NCBI RefSeq assembly: GCF_013348805.1
Contig: NZ_CP054690.1
Location: 3,906,001 to 3,970,000 of the forward strand
Reading direction: 5' to 3'
Length of the DNA stretch: 64,000 bases
Source: Rhodococcus sp. W8901
GTDB taxonomy: Bacteria > Actinomycetota > Actinomycetes > Mycobacteriales > Mycobacteriaceae
The position numbers and the translations under genes were made by a program. Within the stretch, counting starts at the first letter, position 1. Each line of letters starts with the position of its first letter. Under the pieces are notes generated by a model. The model worked only from the letters and a program-made list of their open reading frames with translations, was not told the DNA's origin and ran no database searches. Below, in pieces: positions 21,147-28,962 of this stretch.

Positions 21147-21204
21147 GCGCGCGAATTGACGCCCCGCGCGCACGATTGCACGCGCGGGAGACGAATTCGC
21201 GCGC
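21147..21204. repeat. 58-bp palindromic repeat, copy 1
   Basis: Nested inverted repeat. The outer arms are GCGCGCGAATT and AATTCGCGCGC; the inner arms CCCGCGCG and CGCGCGGG surround a short loop. The six bases between outer and inner arm differ on the two sides (GACGCC versus the complement of GAGACG), so an internal loop is expected. It is 56/58 identical to the copy at 21808-21865 and in the same orientation, flanking the decayed AbiEi/DUF559 gene. Confidence 0.85.
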
Positions 21205-21210
21205 GCGGCG

Positions 21211-21240
21211 GCTGTGGACAACGTCGGAGTTGTCCACAGC
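21211..21240. repeat. inverted repeat of DnaA-box-like sites upstream of the decayed gene
   Basis: Perfect 12-bp arms GCTGTGGACAAC and GTTGTCCACAGC with a 6-base spacer. Each arm contains TTGTCCACA, which matches the high-GC form of the DnaA box, in opposite orientations. It ends 50 bases before the ATG at 21291. Either an operator, a hairpin in the transcript leader, or a protein-binding site. Confidence 0.7.
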
Positions 21241-21290
21241 AGCGCGAACAGGCGTCGCGCATCGCATCTGCGACGTCGAAGATCGAGGCC

Positions 21291-21820
21291 ATGACCGAGC
21301 CTGCACCTCGAACACTGAGACGACGCGATGCGCTCTCCCGAGGCTTCACCGACGCCGAGATCCGCACGCTCTGCCGAAACGGAGGTCTGCGCAGGCTCCG
21401 TCCGGGCACATACCTGAGCGCAGTAGCCGATGCCTCGATGGACCCCGCGCAGCGACACCGCGAACTGATCCGGGCGACGCTACCGGGACTGAATCCCGAC
21501 GCCGTCGTCAGTCACCAGTCCGCCGCGGTGCTGCACGGCCTGTCATTGTGGGACATCCCACTCGACCGCGTATACGTCACGCGGAACCGGACGGGAGGTG
21601 GACGGCGCACCCGGCACTTCGCCCAGGCCAGGATGCCGGCGATGCCGTGTTCGCAGAAAAGCAACGTGAGGACAGGATCCGCGACGCCGGCTGGGAGGTC
21701 GCGCGGTGGACGTGGCGAGACCTCGACCGTCCGGACGTGATCGGAGCGAGAGTTCGTCGATCGATGCAGCGGCGCGACGACCGGCCCCGCCCCCTGGGCG
21801 CGGTGCTGCGCGCGAATTGA
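21291..21820 (+). pseudogene. decayed AbiEi/DUF559-type (Vsr-like) gene with internal deletion
   Basis: The first about 107 codons (from ATG 21291) encode an AbiEi-type N-terminal winged helix: RRRDALSRGFTDAEIRTL, then LRRLRPGTYLS, and VVSHQSAAVLHGL. Near 21610-21640 homology stops. The family's C-terminal signature EKQREDRIRDAGWEVARWTW (from about 21655) resumes in another reading frame and ends at TGA 21818-21820. Intact relatives are about 280-310 residues; the middle of the nuclease-like domain is missing, so an internal out-of-frame deletion is inferred. Relatives are linked to type IV toxin-antitoxin or Vsr-like endonuclease folds. The stop codon lies inside repeat copy 2. Confidence 0.75.
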
Positions 21821-21865
21821 CGCCCCGCGCGCACGATTGCGCGCGCGGGAGACGAATCCGCGCGC
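21808..21865. repeat. 58-bp palindromic repeat, copy 2
   Basis: Second, directly oriented copy of the nested palindrome at 21147-21204, with two base differences: G for A in the central loop edge and C for T in the right AATT. It overlaps the final codons of the decayed gene. The copies are 661 bp apart, start to start. Confidence 0.85.
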
Positions 21866-21885
21866 AGCGGGAAGTGGACGGGCAC

Positions 21886-21922
21886 AACACAAAACCCCCG
21901 CCACCGGAACCGGTGACGGGGG
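21886..21922 (-). terminator. Rho-independent terminator of etfBA
   Basis: A 13-bp stem with one mismatch (arms CCCCCGCCACCGG and its near-complement), a 2-base loop, and on the minus strand a TTTTGTGT tract directly after the stem. It begins 21 bases past the etfA stop. Confidence 0.88.
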
Positions 21923-21943
21923 CGTGCGAGCCTGGGACTGGGA

Positions 21944-22900
21944 TCAGCCCTTGTGAGCCTTGACAGCCTCGGTGAGCTGCGGTGCGACGTTGAACAGGTC
22001 GCCGACGACGCCGAAGTCCGCGATCTCGAAGATCGGGGCCTCTTCGTCCTTGTTGACCGCGACGATGGTCTTCGAGGTCTGCATGCCGGCGCGGTGCTGG
22101 ATGGCACCGGAGATGCCGAGCGCGATGTACAGCTGCGGCGAGACCGTCTTACCGGTCTGACCGACCTGGAACTGGCCCGGGTAGTAGCCGGAGTCGACGG
22201 CGGCGCGCGATGCACCGACGGCGGCACCGAGCGAATCGGCGAGCTCCTCGACGACCGAGAACTTGTCGGCGCTGCCGACGCCACGGCCACCGGAGACGAC
22301 GACCGACGCCTCGGTGAGCTCCGGACGATCGCCACCGACGATCGGGGCACGCGAGACGACCTTGACGGCGCTCTCGTCCTGAGCCGGAACCTCGACGACG
22401 ACCTGCTCGCCGGCAGCAGCCTGCGGCTGGGCCTCGACGGCACCCGGGCGGACCGAGATGACCGGAACCTCGCCGTTGGCCTTGGCCTCGACGGTGAACG
22501 CGCCACCGAAGATCGAGTGGACGGCGCTGCCGTCGGCCTTGACCTCGACGACGTCGGACAGCAGGCCGGAGCCGATGCGAGCTGCCAGGCGACCGGCAAC
22601 TTCCTTGCCCTCGGTGCTGGCGGCGGTGACGACGGCGGCCGGGCCGGCGGTCTCGACCAGGCCGGCGAGGACGTCGACCTTGGGGGTCACGAGGTAGCCG
22701 TCGATGTCGTCGGACTCGGCGACGTAGATCTTCGCGGCACCGGCGGCAGCCAGCGCGTCGGCCAGCTTCGCGGCGGTACCGGCCGGGCCGGTGACGACGG
22801 CAGCCGGCTCACCGAGAGCGCGGGCGGCCGTGATGAGCTCGGTGCTGACCTTCTTGAGTGCACCCTCGGCGTGCTCGACGAGCACGAGTACTTCTGCCAT
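21944..22900 (-). CDS. etfA: electron transfer flavoprotein subunit alpha
   Basis: 318 residues, normal length. It binds FAD in its C-terminal domain, seen as [26 protein letters not shown] and [12 protein letters not shown]. With EtfB it collects electrons from acyl-CoA and other dehydrogenases and passes them towards the membrane quinone pool. The gene starts 45 bases after the etfB stop and ends at a strong terminator. M. tuberculosis FixB (Rv3028c) is the equivalent. Confidence 0.97.
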   Translation of the reverse strand: MAEVLVLVEHAEGALKKVSTELITAARALGEPAAVVTGPAGTAAKLADALAAAGAAKIYVAESDDIDGYLVTPKVDVLAGLVETAGPAAVVTAASTEGKEVAGRLAARIGSGLLSDVVEVKADGSAVHSIFGGAFTVEAKANGEVPVISVRPGAVEAQPQAAAGEQVVVEVPAQDESAVKVVSRAPIVGGDRPELTEASVVVSGGRGVGSADKFSVVEELADSLGAAVGASRAAVDSGYYPGQFQVGQTGKTVSPQLYIALGISGAIQHRAGMQTSKTIVAVNKDEEAPIFEIADFGVVGDLFNVAPQLTEAVKAHKG

Positions 22901-22945
22901 TGCTTACTTCTCCCTGTCTTCTCTGCTGGTCTCGAGGGGGCGCGA

Positions 22946-23746
22946 TCAGATGATCTTCTGGCCCACGAGGTACGCGGCGATCTTGGAGCCGCCGTCGCCC
23001 TCGTCGGCGACACGCTCACCAGCGGTACGCGGGGGCTTGGGGGTGGATGCGGTGACGGTGGTGCCGGCGTTGGCGACGCCCACGGTCTCCGGATCGACGC
23101 CGAGGTCGGCCAGGGTGAGGACCTGAACTTCCTTCTTCTTCGCGGCCATGATGCCCTTGAAGGACGGGAAGCGGGGCTCGTTGATCTTCTCGGTGACCGA
23201 GACGATGGCCGGCAGACCGGCCTCGAGGCCGAAGACGCCCTCGTCGGTCTCGCGCTCGCCGGTGACCTTGCCGTCGGCGAGGGTCAGCTTGCGCAGCTGC
23301 GTGAGCTGCGGCAGGCCCAGGTACTCGGCGATGATGGCCGGGACGGCGCCGATGCGGCCGTCGGTGGCCTCGTTGCCGGCGATGACGAGATCGGCGGCCT
23401 CGCCGTTCTCGAAGCCGATCTGGCCGAGGGCCGCGGCGAGGGTCCAGCCGGTCTGGACGGCGTCGGAGCCGTGCAGGGCGGGATCGTTGACGTGGACGGC
23501 CTTGTCGGCGCCCATCGACAGAGCCTTGCGGATGGCGTCGGTGGCACGGTCCGGTCCGGCGCACAGCACGGTGACCTCGCCGCCCTGGGCCTCCTTGATG
23601 AGGAGAGCCTCTTCGACTGCGCGCTCGTTGATCTCGTCGAGCACGGCGTCGGCGGCCTCGCGGTCAAGCGTGAAGTCGCCGTCGGAGAGCTTGCGCTCGG
23701 ACCACGTGTCGGGGACCTGCTTGATCAAAACGACGATGTTCGTCAT
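22946..23746 (-). CDS. etfB: electron transfer flavoprotein subunit beta
   Basis: 266 residues. Binds AMP and docks with partner dehydrogenases. The N-terminal VLIKQVPDTWSERKL, the CAGPDRATDAIRKALSMGADKA block (quoted in part: ALSMGADKAVHV) and VIAGNEATDGRIG are typical; the recognition loop LAAALGQIGFENGE follows. First gene of the etfB-etfA operon. A perfect 22-bp palindrome lies 117 bases upstream of its ATG. Confidence 0.97.
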   Translation of the reverse strand: MTNIVVLIKQVPDTWSERKLSDGDFTLDREAADAVLDEINERAVEEALLIKEAQGGEVTVLCAGPDRATDAIRKALSMGADKAVHVNDPALHGSDAVQTGWTLAAALGQIGFENGEAADLVIAGNEATDGRIGAVPAIIAEYLGLPQLTQLRKLTLADGKVTGERETDEGVFGLEAGLPAIVSVTEKINEPRFPSFKGIMAAKKKEVQVLTLADLGVDPETVGVANAGTTVTASTPKPPRTAGERVADEGDGGSKIAAYLVGQKII

Positions 23747-23863
23747 GGGTCTTCGTCGACCTCCTGTGTCTATCTACCTGATGATCGCGAGCGGCTCCGC
23801 GAGATGCCGAGCTCTCGTAAGTAATTTCGTTGCACGTTGGCTGTGCGACAGATTACCCCACGT

Positions 23864-23885
23864 TAAGTTACCCACGGGTAACTTA
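23864..23885. promoter_or_regulatory. perfect 22-bp palindrome, candidate operator for etfBA
   Basis: TAAGTTACCC and its exact complement GGGTAACTTA, separated by AC. The arrangement is what TetR-family dimers bind. It sits in the 240-bp divergent region between etfB and the methyltransferase gene, 118 bases from the former's start and about 102 from the latter's. No regulator gene is adjacent, so the binder is probably encoded elsewhere. Confidence 0.7.
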
Positions 23886-23973
23886 GGCGAAATCCGGTCT
23901 CACCATAACCGCCTACCGGGCGTTTCATGCGTGTGATGTGGACCACCCCGACCGCCGTCGACACCGCGGGCAC

Positions 23974-23979
23974 TAACCT
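23974..23979 (+). promoter_or_regulatory. -10 element of the methyltransferase gene
   Basis: TAACCT ends 7 bases before GTG 23987, which fits a leaderless transcript. It supports the GTG start over the ATG at 23927, 60 bases upstream. Confidence 0.45.
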
Positions 23980-23986
23980 CGCTGGG

Positions 23987-24802
23987 GTGAGCGAATCCAC
24001 AGTTGGTTCCACCGCCGAGTCCCTCGACACCACGACGCCGTCCCCCGACGACGCCGCGACGCTGCCGTTGACCGGCGAGCGGACCGTGCCCGGAATCCCC
24101 GAGGAGAACTACTGGTTCCGGCGCCACGAGGTGGTCTACCGCGACCTGCTCCCCCGCTGCACCGGCCGCACCGTCCTGGAGGCCGGATCCGGAGAAGGCT
24201 ACGGCGCCAACATGATTGCCGACGTCGCGAGCAAGGTCACCGGGCTCGACTACGACATCTCCGCCGTCGAACACGTCCGTGCCCGGTACCCCCGGGTGGA
24301 GATGCTGCACGGCAACCTCGCGGAGCTTCCGCTCGCGGACGGTTCCGTCGACACGGTCGTGAACTTTCAGGTGATCGAGCACCTGTGGGACCAAGCGCAG
24401 TTCCTGCGCGAGTGCCACCGTGTCCTGACGCCGGGCGGCGAGCTGCTCGTCAGCACGCCCAACCGGATCACGTTCTCCCCCGGCCGGGACACCCCCCTCA
24501 ACCCGTTCCACACGCGTGAACTCAACGCCGCCGAGCTCACCGAACTGCTCGTCGAGGCCGGCTTCCGGGTGGCGGTCATGACCGGCGTCCACCACGCCGC
24601 GCGTCTGCGCGCGCTCGACACCAAGCACGGCGGCTCGTTCATCGACGCCCAGATCGACCGCGCCCTGGCCGGCGAGCCGTGGCCCGAGGATCTCACCCGG
24701 GACGTCGAGGGCATCGACGTCGACGACTTCGAACTCCGCGAAGCCGACATCGACGACAGCCTCGACCTCGTCGCCATCGCGATCAAGGATCCTGTGGCAT
24801 GA
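23987..24802 (+). CDS. SAM-dependent methyltransferase (Rv3030-like)
   Basis: 271 residues. Class I methyltransferase: motif I VLEAGSGEGYGANM, post-motif D in GLDYD, and the acidic VIEHLWDQ region, with LTPGGELLVSTPN near motif VI. The GTG start gives a length close to the M. tuberculosis counterpart (274 residues as I recall). An in-frame ATG at 23927 would add 20 residues. The stop overlaps the GH57 gene start (ATGA), and GH57 in turn overlaps GT4, so three genes are translated together. The mycobacterial homologue is proposed to methylate glucose in methylglucose lipopolysaccharide; the same role here is inferred. Confidence 0.88.
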   Translation: MSESTVGSTAESLDTTTPSPDDAATLPLTGERTVPGIPEENYWFRRHEVVYRDLLPRCTGRTVLEAGSGEGYGANMIADVASKVTGLDYDISAVEHVRARYPRVEMLHGNLAELPLADGSVDTVVNFQVIEHLWDQAQFLRECHRVLTPGGELLVSTPNRITFSPGRDTPLNPFHTRELNAAELTELLVEAGFRVAVMTGVHHAARLRALDTKHGGSFIDAQIDRALAGEPWPEDLTRDVEGIDVDDFELREADIDDSLDLVAIAIKDPVA

Positions 24803-26385
24803 CCGGCACTCAGGGGGGTCGGGCCGCCGAGGCCCGAGAGCCGGGCATGTTCTGCCTGGTCCTGCACTCGCATCTGCCGTGGCTCGCGAACCACGGCCGG
24901 TGGCCGGTGGGCGAGGAGTGGCTGTACCAGTCGTGGGCGGCGACGTACCTGCCGGTGACGGCCGTGTTGCGCCGGCTCGCCACGGAGGGCCGCTCACGGC
25001 TGCTGACGCTCGGCATCACGCCGGTGCTCGCTGCCCAACTGGACGACCCGCACTGCCTTGACGGCATGCACCACTGGCTCGGCAACTGGCAGATCCGCGC
25101 GCACGAGGCGGCGGGGATGCCGTCGGCGTCACACAAGGAACTCGGTGCGCGCGAGCACCGCGCGTCCGCCACGGCGCTCGCGGACTTCGAAACCCGTTGG
25201 CGCCACGGCGGATCCGCGGTGATCCGCGAACTGATCGACGCCGAGGCGATCGAACTGCTCGGCGGCCCGCTGGCCCATCCGTTCCAGCCGTTGCTCGATC
25301 CCCGCCTGCGCGCGTTCTCGCTCGCGGAGGGCCTCGCGGACGCGAAGGCCCGCTGGGACCACACACCGTCCGGCATCTGGGCGCCCGAGTGCGGCTACAC
25401 GCCGGGCATGGAAATCGGTTACGCAGCCGCGGGCGTGTCGCACTTCATGGTCGACGGCCCCGCGCTGCGCGGCGACACGTCGGCGGGTCGGCCGGTGTGG
25501 GACTCCGACGTCGTCGCGTTCGGCCGCGACCTCGAGGTCAGCTACCGCGTGTGGTCCCCCAAGACCGGGTACCCGGGCCACGCCGCCTACCGCGACTTCC
25601 ACACGTACGACCACGACACCGGGCTCAAGCCCGCGCGCGTCACCGGGCGCAGTGTGCCGTCCGAGCAGAAGGCCCCGTACGACCCGGACCTGGCCGCCGC
25701 GGCGATCGACAAGCACGTCGAGGACTTCGTCGAGACGGTCCGACGACGACTCCGCAGCGAGTCCGAGCGCATCGGCAGGGACGCACTGGTCGTCGCCGCG
25801 TTCGACACCGAACTCTTCGGGCACTGGTGGTTCGAGGGCCCGCAGTGGCTCGAGAAGATGCTGCGCGCGCTGCCCGAGGCCGGGATCGACGTCGGCACCC
25901 TCGCCGATGCACGCGCCCGTGGCTACGTCGGCGCACCCGTGGAACTGCAGGACTCGTCGTGGGGTTCGGGCAAGGACTGGCGGGTGTGGGCCGGCGACCA
26001 GGTTTCCGACCTGGTCCAGCTCAACGCGGAGGTCGTGCAGACCGCACTCGACACCATCGACAAGTCGCGCGATGCGAATCCGGGCAGACCGGAACTTCGC
26101 AATCGGGTCCACGACCAGATGTTGCGTGAGACGCTGATGGCGGTCTCGAGCGACTGGGCGTTCATGGTCAGCAAGGACTCGGCAGCCGGGTACGCGCGGG
26201 ATCGGGCCCACAAGCACGCCCACGCGCTGCGGGAAATCGCCGACGCGGTCGCGTCCGGCCGGGACGACGTCGCACGCCGTCTCGCGGACGGATGGAACGC
26301 CGCCGACGGCCTGTTCCCCGCCCTCGACGCGCGGCGCCTGCCCGGTCCGCTGACTGATACAGCCGCATTCGCTGGGAGCGTGTGA
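24799..26385 (+). CDS. GH57 family glycosidase / alpha-glucan branching enzyme-like
   Basis: 528 residues. The GH57 conserved regions are in order: HSHLPW (23-28), GITPVL (72-77), the nucleophile Glu197 in GIWAPECGY, and the acid/base Asp336 in FDTELFGHWW, with a C-terminal helical domain. GH57 enzymes cut or transfer alpha-1,4-glucan chains with retention; the mycobacterial relative Rv3031 acts in methylglucose lipopolysaccharide synthesis, probably as a branching enzyme. It is coupled on both sides: its ATG overlaps the methyltransferase stop and its TGA overlaps the GT4 start. Confidence 0.92.
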   Translation: MTGTQGGRAAEAREPGMFCLVLHSHLPWLANHGRWPVGEEWLYQSWAATYLPVTAVLRRLATEGRSRLLTLGITPVLAAQLDDPHCLDGMHHWLGNWQIRAHEAAGMPSASHKELGAREHRASATALADFETRWRHGGSAVIRELIDAEAIELLGGPLAHPFQPLLDPRLRAFSLAEGLADAKARWDHTPSGIWAPECGYTPGMEIGYAAAGVSHFMVDGPALRGDTSAGRPVWDSDVVAFGRDLEVSYRVWSPKTGYPGHAAYRDFHTYDHDTGLKPARVTGRSVPSEQKAPYDPDLAAAAIDKHVEDFVETVRRRLRSESERIGRDALVVAAFDTELFGHWWFEGPQWLEKMLRALPEAGIDVGTLADARARGYVGAPVELQDSSWGSGKDWRVWAGDQVSDLVQLNAEVVQTALDTIDKSRDANPGRPELRNRVHDQMLRETLMAVSSDWAFMVSKDSAAGYARDRAHKHAHALREIADAVASGRDDVARRLADGWNAADGLFPALDARRLPGPLTDTAAFAGSV

Positions 26386-27629
26386 TGAAGATTCTGATCG
26401 TGTCGTGGGAGTACCCGCCGGTCGTGGTCGGCGGGTTGGGACGGCACGTCCATCACCTCGCGACCGAACTGGCCGCCGCCGGCCACGAGGTGGTGGTGCT
26501 GTCGCGGCGGCCGTCGGGCACCGATCCGACGACGCACCCGACCGTCACGGAGATCTCCGAGGGCGTTCTGGTGGTCGCGGTCGCCGAGGATCCGCCACAC
26601 TTCATCTTCGGTGAGGACATGCTGGCGTGGACGCTCGCGATGGGCCACGCGATGGTCCGCGCCGGGGTCGCGCTGTCGAAGGGCGGCATCGGTGAGGGCT
26701 GGCAGCCCGACGTCGTCCACGCCCACGACTGGCTGGTGGCGCATCCGGCGATCGCCCTCGCCGAGTTCTACGACGTCCCGCTGGTCTCGACGTTGCACGC
26801 GTCGGAGGCAGGCCGGCACAGCGGCTGGATCTCGGGGCGGATCAACCGTCAGGTCCACTCGGTGGAGTGGTGGCTGGCGAACGAGTCGGACTCGATCATC
26901 ACGTGCTCGGCGTCCATGGAGGACGAGGTCACTCAGCTGTACGGGCCCGAACTGCCGCCGATCACGGTGATCCGCAACGGCATCGATGTCACCACGTGGA
27001 GCTACCGCCCGCGCGCACCGCGGTCGGGGCCGGCGACGCTGCTGTACGTCGGACGGCTCGAGTACGAGAAGGGCGTGCAGGACGCAATCGCCGCACTCCC
27101 CCGGATCCGGCGCAGCCACCCGGGCACGACGCTGGCCGTCGCGGGCGAGGGGACCCAGTTCGAGTGGCTGCAGCAGCAGGCCCGCACGCACCGAGTGGCA
27201 CGTTCGGTGACGTTCCTCGGCAACCTCGACCACGAGGAGCTGCTGAGCTGGCTGCACGGCGCCGACGCGATCGTGCTCCCCAGCCGGTACGAGCCGTTCG
27301 GGATCATCGCCCTCGAGGCGGCCGCCGCGGGCACACCGCTGATCACCTCGACCGCGGGCGGGCTCGGCGAGGCCGTCGTGGACGGCGTGACCGGACTGTC
27401 GTTCGAGCCGGGGGACGTGGACGGACTGACCTCCGCGGCCCGCGAGGTGCTCGACGATCCCGCCGCCGCTCAGACGCGGGCGCGGGCGGCTCGCGAGCGG
27501 CTGACCGCCGACTTCGACTGGCGCAAGGTCGCCGAGGAGACGGTCCAGGTGTACTCGGCGGCCAAGCGCCGCGTGCGGCATCCTTTGGCACGCCCCGAGA
27601 TTCCCGAGCGCCCGCTACCCGGTCGGTAG
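26382..27629 (+). CDS. GT4-family alpha-glucosyltransferase (Rv3032-like)
   Basis: 415 residues. GT-B fold retaining glycosyltransferase: N-terminal acceptor loop GGLGRHVHHL, then VHAHDWLVAHPA, ITVIRNGID at the domain linker, LLYVGRLEYEKG, and the EX7E nucleotide-sugar motif in YEPFGIIALEA. As I recall, it aligns closely with M. tuberculosis Rv3032, which builds alpha-1,4-glucan for methylglucose lipopolysaccharide and capsular glucan. The start is GTG 26382 or ATG 26385, both overlapping the GH57 stop. Confidence 0.94.
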   Translation: MMKILIVSWEYPPVVVGGLGRHVHHLATELAAAGHEVVVLSRRPSGTDPTTHPTVTEISEGVLVVAVAEDPPHFIFGEDMLAWTLAMGHAMVRAGVALSKGGIGEGWQPDVVHAHDWLVAHPAIALAEFYDVPLVSTLHASEAGRHSGWISGRINRQVHSVEWWLANESDSIITCSASMEDEVTQLYGPELPPITVIRNGIDVTTWSYRPRAPRSGPATLLYVGRLEYEKGVQDAIAALPRIRRSHPGTTLAVAGEGTQFEWLQQQARTHRVARSVTFLGNLDHEELLSWLHGADAIVLPSRYEPFGIIALEAAAAGTPLITSTAGGLGEAVVDGVTGLSFEPGDVDGLTSAAREVLDDPAAAQTRARAARERLTADFDWRKVAEETVQVYSAAKRRVRHPLARPEIPERPLPGR

Positions 27630-27658
27630 CGGGCCGCCCGGCCCACGCCCGAGCCCAC

Positions 27659-28438
27659 TCACTGTGAGGCGCCGGCGCCGTTCCCGTTGACGGCGGCGGC
27701 GCCGTTCATGGTCTTCTTGCGGGCGATGTCCTCGAGCGCGGCGATGTACTTCGCCCGCTCCGCGGCGCCGGCCTCCCAGTCGACGCGACGGTTCTTGACC
27801 GCCTTGGCGGGCGAGCCGACGGCGATGCTGAAGTCGGGGATCTCGCCCTTGACGACGGCGTGCGCGCCCAGCACGCAGCCGCGGCCGACGCGCGTGTTCC
27901 GCAGGACCGTGACCTTCGCGGCGATCCACGTGTCCGGTCCGATGCGCACCGGTCCCTTGACGATGCCCTGATCCTTGATCGGGACGTTCACGTCGTCCAT
28001 CCGGTGGTCGAAGTCGCAGATGTAGCACCAGTCCGCGACGAGGGTCGACGCACCGATCTCGATGTCGAGGTACGTGTTGACGACGTTGTCCTTGCCGAAG
28101 ACGACCTTGTCGCCGATCCGCAGGGATCCCTCGTGGCAGCGCAGGGCGTTGCCGTCACCGATGTGCACCCACTTGCCGATCTCCAGGCGGGAGAGTCCCG
28201 GCGTCGAGTGGATCTCCACGTTCTTGCCGAGGAACACCATGCCGCGCGTGATGATGTGCGGGTTGGCGAGTTTGAACTTCGCCAGACGGTAGTAGCGAAC
28301 CAGGTACCACGGTGTGTACGCCTTGTTCGCGATGACCCACTTCAGCGAGGCCGGCGTCAGGAAACGTGCCTGCTCACTGTCCCGACGTCGGGATCCACGC
28401 CACCTCGAGCGCAACGGTGCGCCCCACATGCTCGTCAT
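27659..28438 (-). CDS. left-handed beta-helix (hexapeptide-repeat) acyltransferase (Rv3034c-like)
   Basis: 259 residues. A run of hexapeptide-repeat turns from about 75 to 195 (for example MVFLGKNVEIHS, IGDGNALRCH, IGPDTWIAAKVTVL, VGRGCVLGAHAVV, AVGSPAKAVKNRR) marks a trimeric acyl- or acetyltransferase of the WbbJ/maltose-acetyltransferase type. It converges on the GT4 gene with 29 bases between stops. Its mycobacterial equivalent lies beside Rv3032 and is proposed to acylate methylglucose lipopolysaccharide; the acyl donor is not evident here. Confidence 0.88.
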   Translation of the reverse strand: MTSMWGAPLRSRWRGSRRRDSEQARFLTPASLKWVIANKAYTPWYLVRYYRLAKFKLANPHIITRGMVFLGKNVEIHSTPGLSRLEIGKWVHIGDGNALRCHEGSLRIGDKVVFGKDNVVNTYLDIEIGASTLVADWCYICDFDHRMDDVNVPIKDQGIVKGPVRIGPDTWIAAKVTVLRNTRVGRGCVLGAHAVVKGEIPDFSIAVGSPAKAVKNRRVDWEAGAAERAKYIAALEDIARKKTMNGAAAVNGNGAGASQ

Positions 28439-28491
28439 GACACGTAAGCCTACGGACCGCCACTGTGCGCCCCGTCACGTGCCCCGTCCGG

Positions 28492-28839
28492 TCAGAGGGC
28501 GGCGTGCCTGCTCACGCTGTGGCCGCCCCACGAGTGACCACTCCAGCGCGGCTTGACCCACACCTGACGCCGCCGGGTGCGCCGACGACGCGACGCCCGG
28601 ACCCAGTCGTCGTCGTGCGCGACCGCATACGCCACCAGCGCCCCACCGAGTGCGGTGACGAGCATCGCGACCACCGACGCCATCACCAACCCGATCGCGC
28701 CGGCGATGCCGGCGACGAGCATCGAGGTGACGACACGGCCCGCGGACGGCGATCCGAGGAGGTGGTTGTCGATATCGGAGACCCCAGGACCGGGGTCGAC
28801 TGTGACCGCTTCGGATTCTGTCCGCGTTCCCGGCTGCAT
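28492..28839 (-). CDS. small predicted membrane protein
   Basis: 115 residues from ATG 28839. An acidic N-terminal segment is followed by a long hydrophobic stretch of two helices (about 40-75, alanine/valine-rich) and a basic, tryptophan-containing tail (RRRRTRRRQVWVKPRW). The frame extends upstream to 28938, but that part looks non-coding. No family recognised. The base composition upstream is AT-richer than the surroundings. Confidence 0.55.
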   Translation of the reverse strand: MQPGTRTESEAVTVDPGPGVSDIDNHLLGSPSAGRVVTSMLVAGIAGAIGLVMASVVAMLVTALGGALVAYAVAHDDDWVRASRRRRTRRRQVWVKPRWSGHSWGGHSVSRHAAL

Positions 28840-28962
28840 GGATCTATTAGACACAATTCCTCGCCGCGTGTCGCAGCGGATTTCGATAAACGATCGGCAA
28901 CGATAGTTTCCCCGACGAATTACATCCATGGCGTTCACTCCAACAGGACAATTCAGTCGGGA

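Noticed and set aside
21211-21240. DnaA-box pair as a replication origin
   Set aside because: Only two boxes, no AT-rich unwinding region and no dnaA or dnaN nearby.
21147-21865. Repeats as a CRISPR array or insertion sequence
   Set aside because: Two copies only, 661 bp apart, with no transposase and no spacer pattern.
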